A DNA stretch of 15,522 nt, taken from NCBI GenBank assembly GCA_035760865.1, contig DASTSE010000226.1, positions 1-15,522 on the forward strand. Reading direction: 5' to 3'. Origin of the DNA: Dokdonella_A sp035760865 (lineage in GTDB: Bacteria; Pseudomonadota; Gammaproteobacteria; Xanthomonadales; Rhodanobacteraceae). Below the pieces are notes generated by a model that saw only the letters and a list, made by a program, of their open reading frames with translations, was not told the origin of the DNA and searched no databases. A program made the position numbers and the translations under genes. Each line of letters starts with the position of its first letter. Position 1 is the first letter of the stretch. Positions 1-6,676 of this stretch are shown one piece after another.

Positions 1-1463
1 GCGAAGCGGGTGTCCACCTGCGCCACGCCGGAACGGATCAGCTCGGTCGGCGTACGCGCCTGCGCGCGCGCGCGGCTGATCGGATCCTGTTCGCGGAACA
101 GCGCGAGCACGTAGTCCTTGACGCGATCGGTACGCGCGAGCTGGCGCTCGGCATTGGCGCGCTCGGCCTCCGCACGCGCGGCCTGCTCGCGCGCACGCTG
201 CGCCTGCCACAGCGCGCTGCCGAGTCCCGCGAACAGCGAAACCACGACCAGCGCCGACGCCGCCACGCCGACGCGATGGCGGCGCACGAAGCGCGCAAGC
301 CGGTACCCGCGCGAGTCGGCGCGCGCGTCGATCGCGCGCCCGTCGAGCCAGCGGCGCAGGTCCTCGGCGAATGCGGCCGCGGTCGGATAGCGCCGCGCCG
401 GTTCGCGCCGCAGTGCAGTCGCGACGATGACGTCGAGATCGCCCGTGAGCGCGCGCGACAGGCGGCGCGCGCTCATCGCGTTGCAGTAGAGCGTTTCGAC
501 GCGCGCCGGGGAGAGACGCGCGGCGAGCACGCTCGGCCGCTCGGCCTCCTCGTTCGCGGCATCCCATGCGCGCTGCGCCGGCGTCGTGCCGCGACGACGC
601 GGCAGCTCTCCGACGAGCAGTTCGCACAGGACCAGGCCGAGCGCGTAGACGTCGCTCGCGGTACCGACCGCTTCCCCGAGGATCTGTTCGGGCGCCGCGT
701 ACGCGGGCGACAGCACCTGCTGCCCGGTGCCGGTCGCGACCGGATCGTCGCCGGCCTCGAGCAGCTTGGCGATGCCGAAGTCGAGCACGCGCGGCGCTCC
801 GTTCGCGTCGACGATCACGTTCGACGGCTTGAGGTCGCGGTGCACGACGAGCAAGGCGTGCGCGTAGGCGACCGCTTCGGCGATGCGCGCGACGAGGGCG
901 ACGCGCTCGCGCAGCGGCAGGCGGCGCGCGCTCGCGTAGCGCTCGAGCGTCTCGCCGTCGACGTACTCCATCACGAAGTACGGGCGCCCGTCCGCGCCGA
1001 CGCCGCCGTCGAGCAGGCGCACGATGTGCGCGTGCGCGAGGCGCGCGAGGATGCGCCGTTCGCGCAGGAAGCGCTGCAGCACCGCTGCGCTGTCCATGCC
1101 GCGCTTGATGAGCTTGATCGCGACGCGCTGTTCGAACGCGCCGTCGGCGCGCTCGGCGAGATAGACGGTACCCATGCCGCCCTCGCCGATCGGCCGCAGC
1201 ACGCGATAGGCGCCGATGCGCCCGTCCGCCGGCAGCGGCGCCGCCAGCTCCGCCGACATCAGGCCGGCCAGTGCGCCGGCCGCATCGTCGTCGAGCAGGC
1301 CATGCTCGCGCGCATCGGCTTCGAGCAACGCGCGCAACTCGCGCGCCGCCGCCGGCTCGGCCGCCTCGATCCCTTCCAGCCGCAGCGCGCGTGCGGCGGG
1401 CGCGAGTTCGACCAGTTCGTCGAACCAGGCGGAGATGCGCGTCCAGCGTTCGGCATCGGTCAC
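1..1463 (-). CDS. Transmembrane Ser/Thr protein kinase (Hanks type), 3' end cut off by window edge
   Basis: This is a membrane-anchored protein kinase; 487 residues are visible and the gene runs off the left edge. It should transfer phosphate from ATP to Ser/Thr of partner proteins in the cytoplasm. Visible motifs are the glycine loop G-E-G-G-M-G at 93-98, lysine K117 in V-A-I-K, the catalytic loop H-R-D-L-K-P-S-N at 208-215, D-F-G at 228-230 and A-P-E at 257-259, so it looks active. One hydrophobic segment lies at about 398-419, followed by an Ala/Arg/Glu-rich coiled coil. The chosen start is GTG at 1463, because AGGGAG sits 8 nt upstream; the first in-frame ATG is at about residue 69 and would cut off the N-terminal helical region. 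It is paralogous to the kinase just upstream (44-nt gap). By that likeness the missing C-terminus is probably a TPR region, but this cannot be seen. Confidence 0.93.
   Translation of the reverse strand, partial: MTDAERWTRISAWFDELVELAPAARALRLEGIEAAEPAAARELRALLEADAREHGLLDDDAAGALAGLMSAELAAPLPADGRIGAYRVLRPIGEGGMGTVYLAERADGAFEQRVAIKLIKRGMDSAAVLQRFLRERRILARLAHAHIVRLLDGGVGADGRPYFVMEYVDGETLERYASARRLPLRERVALVARIAEAVAYAHALLVVHRDLKPSNVIVDANGAPRVLDFGIAKLLEAGDDPVATGTGQQVLSPAYAAPEQILGEAVGTASDVYALGLVLCELLVGELPRRRGTTPAQRAWDAANEEAERPSVLAARLSPARVETLYCNAMSARRLSRALTGDLDVIVATALRREPARRYPTAAAFAEDLRRWLDGRAIDARADSRGYRLARFVRRHRVGVAASALVVVSLFAGLGSALWQAQRAREQAARAEAERANAERQLARTDRVKDYVLALFREQDPISRARAQARTPTELIRSGVAQVDTRF
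755..795. repeat. 41-nt identical block, copy 1 (kinase paralogues)
   Basis: This 41-base block encoding the D-F-G activation-segment region is identical to 3703-3743 in the neighbouring kinase gene, although the genes around it differ at many positions. It marks the two kinases as a tandem duplication, possibly kept alike by gene conversion. Confidence 0.8.
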
Positions 1464-1507
1464 GGATCGGACTCCCTGCTATGCGGTGCGACGCGGGCGG
1501 CAGCCGT

Positions 1508-4396
1508 TCAGCCGGCGCCGAGTTGGCGCGAGAGCGCGAGCGCCTCGCGCAGCCGCAGCGCGTGTTCGGGCGCCTGCAAGCGGGCGATTGCCTGCGCGAT
1601 GTCGGCGCGCGCGCCGGCGCGGTCGCCGCCGTCGCGTCGTGCGTGGCTGCGCACGAGGTAAACGAAGCCGAGCATCGGCTCGGCTGTCTCCTCGCCGCCG
1701 CGCTCGAGCGACGCACGCGCGTGCTCGAGCAGCATGCCCGCCTCGCTGCGCAGGGCCGGGTCGTTCGTCGCGACGAGGCTCGCGGCGAGCTCCGCGCGGG
1801 CCTGCGCCACTTCGGCATGATCGGGCCCGTACGCCTTCTCGATCAGTACCACGGCGCGGCGGCGCGCCGCGATCGCATCGGGCAGGCGGTGCTGCGCGTG
1901 GCGCAACGTGCCGACCACGCTGGCGACGTAGGCGGCCTCGTACGAATCGTCGCCCGACAGCTTCGCCATCGCGGCGATCGCCTGCGTCGCGAGCGCATCG
2001 GCTTCGTCGAGGCGCCCGAGTTCGGCGAGTACGCTGACGACCTCGAGCGCGGTCAGCCAGGTGTAGACGCTGTCGCCGGTGACCGCACGGAACGCCTCGA
2101 ACGACGCGCGGTATCGCTGCGCGGCGAGCTCGAACCGCCCCTGTGCGCGGGCGAGATTGCCGTGGAACTGCAGCGCCTGCGCGTACTGGCCGCTCGGTGT
2201 CTTGGCGAGGATCCCGATCGCCTCGGCCAGCGATGCGTCGGCGGCGTCGAAGTGCCCGGTCCGGCGTTGCAGGTCCCCGAGCCGGATCAGCGTGCCGCCG
2301 AGGATCACGTGGTCGTGCGGCAGCTGCGCGCGCTCGATGCGCAGCGCCGTCTCGTATTCGGGCAGCGCCTGGTCGTACTTGCGCTGCACGCGCAGTGCGT
2401 CGCCGACCGACATGTGCAGCACCGCGGCGCGCGCGGCGTCGGCGCCGCCGGCCGCCTCGACGATGCCGATCGCCTCGCGGAACACCGCAAGCGCCTGCTC
2501 GAGGTGCGCGCCTTCGTGCAGCACCTTGCCGAGCGTTTCGAGCGGCGCCACCAGTTCGACGCTGTGCGACCCATGCAGCGCGCGCACGATGTCGATGGCG
2601 TCGCGCGCGAAGCGCTCGGCCGCTTCGCCGTCGCCCTGGATCAGGCGGATCTTCGCCGCCGTCGATTCCGCCTGCGCCATGCGCGCCCCGCGTGCGGCAC
2701 CGAGCGCGCGCAGCCGCCCGATCGCCGCGTCGACGAGCGGTGCGGCCGCCTGCACGTCGCCGGACGCGTAGACGCCGTCGGCGTACGCGACCAGCGCTTC
2801 GGTCGCCGCGAGGCTGTCGGCGCCGCCGAGCCGCTTCTGCAGTTCCCACGCGCGCGCGAGCGTCGCGACGCCGGCCTTGCTGTCGTCGAGGTTGATCTGG
2901 ATCTCGCCGAGGTCGCGCAGCAGCTCGGCCTTGAGATCGGGTTCGCCGTCGAGCGTCGCGTCGATCTGCGCGATGCCGTCGCCGATCAGCTGCGAAGCCG
3001 AGCGCGCCTGCGCCCTGGCCCGGCTCACCGGATCCTGCTCACGGAACAGCGTGAGCATGAAGTCCTTCACGCGTTCGGTGCGCGCGAGCTGGCGTTCGGC
3101 ATGCACGCGCTCCGCGTCGGCACGCTGCGCTTCGCGGCGCGCGACGCCCGCCTGCCACAACGCCGTGCCGAGCCCGGCGACGAGCGAAGCGGCGACGACG
3201 GCCGATGCGGCGACGCCGACGCAATGACGACGCACGAACTGCGCGCACCGGTACGACGCCGAGTCGGCGCGTGCGGCAATTGGCCGGCGCCCGAGCCAGC
3301 GGCGCAGGTCGTCGGCGAACGCGGCCGCGGTCGGGTAGCGGCGCGCAGGGTCGCGCTGCAGTGCGGTCGCGACGATGAGGTCGAGATCGCCCGCGAGCGC
3401 CTGCGCGAGGCGCTTCGCTTCCATGGCGCTGCCGTACAGGGCGTCGACCTCGGTCGGCGCGAGCCGCGCCGCGAGCGCGCTCGCGCGCTCGCTCGTTTCG
3501 TCGGCCGCATCCTGCGCGAGCTGCGCCGGCGCGCTGCTGCGCTGGCGCGGCAGCCGGCCGACCAGCAGCTCGCACAGGAGCAGACCGAGTGCGTAGACGT
3601 CGGTGGCGGTGCCGATCGCCTCGCCGAGGATCTGTTCGGGCGCCGCGTAGGCGGGCGACAACACGCGCAGGCCGGTGCCGGTGCGCGTCTGTTCGCCGCT
3701 TTCCTCGAGCAGCTTGGCGATGCCGAAGTCGAGCACGCGCGGCTCGCCGCCGGCATCGACGAGCACGTTCGACGGCTTGAGGTCGCGATGCACGACGAGT
3801 TGCGCGTGCGCATAGGCGACGGCTTCGGCGACCTTCGCGAGCAGCGCGACGCGCGCGACGACGTCGAGCCGCTCGCGCGCGGCGTACGCGGTCAGGGTGA
3901 CGCCGTCGACGTGGTCCATCACGTAGAACGGCCGGCCGTCGCCGCTCATGCCGCCGTCGAGCAGGCGCACGACGTGCGGATGGTGCAGGCGCGCGAGGAT
4001 GCGCCGCTCCTGCAGGAAGCGGCGCAGGATCGCCTGCGTGTCCATGCCGCGCTTGAGCACCTTGACCGCCACGCGCTGCTCGAACGCGCCGTCGCCGCGC
4101 TCGCCGAGCCAGACGACGCCCATGCCGCCCTCGCCAATCACGCGCAGCAACCGATAGGCGCCGGCACGGCGGTCGGCCGGCGCACCGTCGACGAGCAGGT
4201 CGGGCATCACCGCGGCGGCCGCCGCGTCGAGCAGGCTCGCGCGTTCGTCCGCGTCGAGCATCGCCCGCACCTCGGCGGCGAGTGCCGCGTCGCGCGCGGC
4301 GAGCTCGTCGAGGCACTGCCGGCGCTCGTGCGCGGGCAGTTCGACCAGGCGGTCGAACTGCGCGGAAACCTCTTCCCAGCGTGCGTTGTCCGCCAT
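1508..4396 (-). CDS. Transmembrane Ser/Thr protein kinase with C-terminal TPR region
   Basis: This complete 962-residue kinase has a cytoplasmic Hanks-type domain at about 80-365: glycine loop G-E-G-G-M-G 88-93, K112, H-R-D-L-K-P-S-N 203-210, D-F-G 223-225 and A-P-E 252-254, all intact. A single membrane segment at about 393-413 is followed by a charged coiled coil and then roughly 450 residues of Ala-rich helical repeats of TPR type. The predicted topology is kinase inside and TPR region in the periplasm, as in the TPR-STPK proteins of Xanthomonadales and Acidobacteria. ATG at 4396 has GGGGAG 6 nt upstream. It lies 71 nt downstream of the ECF sigma factor and 44 nt upstream of its paralogue, so the three are probably cotranscribed. 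The likely role, inferred, is to sense an envelope signal or protein partner and phosphorylate a cytoplasmic target, with the neighbouring sigma factor the first candidate. Confidence 0.95.
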   Translation of the reverse strand: MADNARWEEVSAQFDRLVELPAHERRQCLDELAARDAALAAEVRAMLDADERASLLDAAAAAVMPDLLVDGAPADRRAGAYRLLRVIGEGGMGVVWLGERGDGAFEQRVAVKVLKRGMDTQAILRRFLQERRILARLHHPHVVRLLDGGMSGDGRPFYVMDHVDGVTLTAYAARERLDVVARVALLAKVAEAVAYAHAQLVVHRDLKPSNVLVDAGGEPRVLDFGIAKLLEESGEQTRTGTGLRVLSPAYAAPEQILGEAIGTATDVYALGLLLCELLVGRLPRQRSSAPAQLAQDAADETSERASALAARLAPTEVDALYGSAMEAKRLAQALAGDLDLIVATALQRDPARRYPTAAAFADDLRRWLGRRPIAARADSASYRCAQFVRRHCVGVAASAVVAASLVAGLGTALWQAGVARREAQRADAERVHAERQLARTERVKDFMLTLFREQDPVSRARAQARSASQLIGDGIAQIDATLDGEPDLKAELLRDLGEIQINLDDSKAGVATLARAWELQKRLGGADSLAATEALVAYADGVYASGDVQAAAPLVDAAIGRLRALGAARGARMAQAESTAAKIRLIQGDGEAAERFARDAIDIVRALHGSHSVELVAPLETLGKVLHEGAHLEQALAVFREAIGIVEAAGGADAARAAVLHMSVGDALRVQRKYDQALPEYETALRIERAQLPHDHVILGGTLIRLGDLQRRTGHFDAADASLAEAIGILAKTPSGQYAQALQFHGNLARAQGRFELAAQRYRASFEAFRAVTGDSVYTWLTALEVVSVLAELGRLDEADALATQAIAAMAKLSGDDSYEAAYVASVVGTLRHAQHRLPDAIAARRRAVVLIEKAYGPDHAEVAQARAELAASLVATNDPALRSEAGMLLEHARASLERGGEETAEPMLGFVYLVRSHARRDGGDRAGARADIAQAIARLQAPEHALRLREALALSRQLGAG
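3703..3743. repeat. 41-nt identical block, copy 2 (kinase paralogues)
   Basis: This is the second copy of the block at 755-795, lying at the equivalent place in the kinase domain of the complete paralogue. Selection on the conserved catalytic core explains part of the identity, but silent positions are also identical. Confidence 0.8.
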
Positions 4397-4467
4397 CGGA
4401 CGCTCCCCAGTGCGCCAACCGTGCCATGCGCGGGCGTCGTCCGCAAACCGCGCCTGCGGCGGCGACC

Positions 4468-5019
4468 TCAGGCGCCCGCGATCTCGCGCTGCAGGAACGC
4501 GCGCGCGCGCCGCCAGTCGCGCTTGAGCGAGCGTTCCGAGCGTCCTTGCACGCTCGCGATCTCGGCGAGTTCGAGGCCCGCGTAGAAGCGCATCTCGACC
4601 AGCGCCGCGAGCGGCGCATCGAGGCCGGCGAGGCGGTTCAGCGCGTCGTCGAGCGCGAGCACCTCCTCGCCGCGATCCTCGGCCGCCGCCTGCAACGCGG
4701 TGGTGTCGAGCGACGCGACCGGCTGGTTGCCGCCGCGCCGCAGCGCGGCGCGCGCGCGCACGTGGTCGATGACGATCTGCCGCATCACGCGCGCGGCGAC
4801 CGCGAAGTAGTGGCCGCGATCGTTGACTTCGAGCGCGCCGTGCTGGGCGAGCTTGAGGTATGCCTCGTGCACGAGCGAGGTCGTGCGCATCGCCACCTCG
4901 CCGCGCAACTGGCCGGCCGCGAGGCGGCGCAGTTCGTCGTAGAGCAGCGCGAACACGCGCTCGGACGCCTGCCGGTCGCCGTCGCGCGCCTTGCCGATGA
5001 GTTCGGTGATGTCCGCCAT
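4468..5019 (-). CDS. ECF-type RNA polymerase sigma factor, kinase-linked group, lacking the DAED motif
   Basis: This is a 183-residue sigma-70-family regulator that would direct RNA polymerase to a special promoter set. Sigma region 2 spans about 5-90 (including Y-D-E-L-R-R-L-A and R-V-M-R-Q-I-V-I-D-H-V-R-A-R). Region 4 spans about 120-180 and has a helix-turn-helix, E-I-A-S-V-Q-G-R-S-E-R-S-L-K-R-D-W-R-R-A. The length and the R-T-T-S-L-V-H-E-A-Y-L-K-L segment (45-57) fit the family known as TIGR02999 / ECF43-like, whose genes usually sit beside Ser/Thr kinases, as here. The acidic D-A-E-D found in ordinary ECF factors is replaced by R45-T46-T47-S48. No anti-sigma gene is adjacent. The start at 5019 is chosen because homologous sequence begins there; upstream in-frame sequence is Arg/Ser-rich and unlike the family. 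The ribosome site is a G-run (GGGGGG) close to the ATG. A kinase gene follows 71 nt later. Confidence 0.92.
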   Translation of the reverse strand: MADITELIGKARDGDRQASERVFALLYDELRRLAAGQLRGEVAMRTTSLVHEAYLKLAQHGALEVNDRGHYFAVAARVMRQIVIDHVRARAALRRGGNQPVASLDTTALQAAAEDRGEEVLALDDALNRLAGLDAPLAALVEMRFYAGLELAEIASVQGRSERSLKRDWRRARAFLQREIAGA

Positions 5020-5080
5020 GCGCCCCCCGGGATCGCCGCTACGTTGCCATGCGGCAGCGGCCGGGGCAATGCGCGGCTTC

Positions 5081-5095
5081 GCCCGCATCGCGGGC
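5081..5095 (-). terminator. Small hairpin after the beta-propeller gene
   Basis: A perfect 6-bp stem (GCCCGC / GCGGGC) with a 3-nt loop lies just past the stop at 5117. No T-tract follows, so it may only slow polymerase or protect the 3' end. Read-through into the sigma factor remains possible. Confidence 0.25.
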
Positions 5096-5116
5096 GCGCG
5101 AGACGGCCGGGGCGGG

Positions 5117-6559
5117 TCAGTCCTCGAGCGGGAACGCGAGCATCGAGCCCGCGATCGTCGCGACGATCGCGAGGTCGCCGCTGCGCACGGGCGACCCGGC
5201 GATGCCCCATTGGTGGCCGCCGCCGTCGGCGATCGGCCAGCGCGTGAGGAGCTTGCCGCTCTTGCGGTCGAACGAGACGAAGCCCGCATCGTGCCGGATG
5301 AAGTACGGTGCGCCGCCCGCGGCGCCCGCGTAGACGCGGTCGGCGGTCAGCAGCGGCGTGCCGAAGGTCCAGCCCCAGGCGTTGCCGCGCCAGCGCACGT
5401 GGCCGTTGGCGGGATCGATCGCGCTCACGTGGCCGAGATCGGACGAGCCGATGTAGAGCACGCCGTCGTCGATGAGCGGCGTCGACTCCACCCACGATCC
5501 CCAGAAGAACAGCCGCCATTCTTCCTTGCCGGTCGCCGCCGCGAGCGAGTAGAGGCCGGGGCCGCGATTGCCGACGAACACGTGCCCGTCGTGCACGAGC
5601 GGCGCGCCATCGATCTCCGCCTTGCTGTCGAAGCGCCAGGCCTCGCGGCCGTCCGCGCGGTCGAGCGCATAGACGACATGATCGGCGCTGCCGAACACGA
5701 CGCGCCGGCCGTCGAGCGCGGCGCCGGTGCGGATCCTGCCGTGCGCGGCGAAGCGCCACTTGCGCGTTCCGCTCGCGGCGTCGACCGCATGGAAGCCGCC
5801 GTCGCCCGCGCCGACGTAGACGACGCCGTCGGCGACGAGCGGTCGCGGCGCCTGCCAGTCCCAGTCGCCCGCGGATGGATGCGGCAGCGTGCGTGGCGTC
5901 GCGCGGTCGCCGAGGTCGTAGCGCCAGCGCTGCTCGCCGTTCGCGCGCGCGAGCTTGTAGAGGAATCCGGTATCGCTGACGAAGTAGACCGCGTCGCCGT
6001 CGATCGCGGCGGTGCCGTAGATCGGTCCGCCTGCGGCGAAGGTCCACGCGATCGCGCCGTCCGCCGTCTTCACCGCATTGAACACGCCGCCGGTCGTGCC
6101 GAGGTAGGCGACGCCGTCGGCGACCGCGGGCGAAGCGTACGCCTGGCCGCTGAGGCGCGTCTGCCAGCGCGGTGCGGGGCCCGTGGGCACGTCGGGCAGC
6201 GCAGGCGGTTGCGGCAGCGCATCGACGCGGCGCAGGCGCGCTTGCGCGCGCGGCCCCGGGAACGTGCCTTCGAGCGCATCGCCCTTCGCGCGCAGGTCGA
6301 GCATGAACGTCGCGTTCTGGACGCGGTCGCCGCGGATCGTCGTCTCGCCGGTATCGACGCCGTAGTAGCCCATGTTCGGCTGGGTGATCTTCATGACCGC
6401 CTTGCCGTCCGCATCGCGGCGGATCTCGAAGCCGACCTCGATGCGTTCCTTCTCGTTGCCGGTGGTGCCGAGCCAGTAGCCCTCGACCGGTTCGCGCTTC
6501 GCCGCACCCGCGCCCGTCGCGACGACGAGCATGCCCCACACCATCCACGGCCTGACCAT
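5117..6559 (-). CDS. Secreted PQQ-type beta-propeller protein with N-terminal beta-sandwich domain
   Basis: This 480-residue protein has a cleavable signal peptide (M-V-R-P-W-M-V-W-G-M-L-V-V-A-T-G-A-G-A-A, cut near 19-21), so it is exported to the periplasm or beyond. Residues 23-112 resemble the small beta-sandwich often placed before secreted serine hydrolases (G-Y-W-L-G-T start, conserved D-G-x, G-T-F-P-G end). Residues 130-478 form a propeller of about seven PQQ/BamB-type repeats of the pattern 'spavadgvvYvGsxdGxlyAlDaaxGxxxWrf', for example at 142-173, 184-213, 243-270, 282-309, 320-349, 361-390 and 399-441. These repeats need not bind PQQ; in BamB they serve as a protein-binding platform. 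No dehydrogenase residues or c-type haem motif (CxxCH) are present, so an enzyme role is not supported. The start at 6559 has GGGGGA upstream. The gene lies between a surface-protein gene and the sigma/kinase cassette on the same strand. A role as a binding or sensing partner is inference. Confidence 0.85.
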   Translation of the reverse strand: MVRPWMVWGMLVVATGAGAAKREPVEGYWLGTTGNEKERIEVGFEIRRDADGKAVMKITQPNMGYYGVDTGETTIRGDRVQNATFMLDLRAKGDALEGTFPGPRAQARLRRVDALPQPPALPDVPTGPAPRWQTRLSGQAYASPAVADGVAYLGTTGGVFNAVKTADGAIAWTFAAGGPIYGTAAIDGDAVYFVSDTGFLYKLARANGEQRWRYDLGDRATPRTLPHPSAGDWDWQAPRPLVADGVVYVGAGDGGFHAVDAASGTRKWRFAAHGRIRTGAALDGRRVVFGSADHVVYALDRADGREAWRFDSKAEIDGAPLVHDGHVFVGNRGPGLYSLAAATGKEEWRLFFWGSWVESTPLIDDGVLYIGSSDLGHVSAIDPANGHVRWRGNAWGWTFGTPLLTADRVYAGAAGGAPYFIRHDAGFVSFDRKSGKLLTRWPIADGGGHQWGIAGSPVRSGDLAIVATIAGSMLAFPLED

Positions 6560-6595
6560 GTGCGTCCCCCGACGACGGATTCGCGCACAGGCTGC

Positions 6596-6614
6596 GCCGC
6601 GGGGCCGCCGCGGC
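6596..6614 (-). other. Leader hairpin upstream of the beta-propeller gene
   Basis: A perfect 7-bp stem (GCCGCGG / CCGCGGC) with a 5-nt loop lies about 37 nt ahead of the ATG at 6559. In this GC-rich DNA such stems arise easily, so a regulatory role is only possible. Confidence 0.25.
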
Positions 6615-6623
6615 CATGTGCCG

Positions 6624-6658
6624 AAAGCCGCGCGCGCGTTCGATCCGGCGCGCGCGGC
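6624..6658 (-). terminator. Rho-independent-type terminator of the 703-aa surface-protein gene
   Basis: On the minus strand a perfect 10-bp stem (GCCGCGCGCG / CGCGCGCGGC, 12-nt loop) is followed at once by TTT. It starts 18 nt past the stop codon at 6677. The T-tract is short, as is usual in very GC-rich genomes. It separates this gene from the beta-propeller gene. Confidence 0.6.
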
Positions 6659-6676
6659 GTTCGCTTCGGCGCTGCC

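Noticed and set aside
60..78. Alternating GC run (possible Z-DNA) near the left edge
   Set aside because: It lies inside the kinase coding sequence as ordinary Ala/Arg codons; such runs are frequent throughout this DNA.
1271..4585. A 1104-codon open frame on the plus strand
   Set aside because: It is antisense to both kinases and part of the sigma factor; Arg/Ala-rich composition and no motif.
5117..6559. Calling the beta-propeller gene bamB or a PQQ alcohol dehydrogenase
   Set aside because: It has no lipobox cysteine at the signal cleavage site, an extra N-terminal domain unlike BamB, and none of the dehydrogenase or haem residues.
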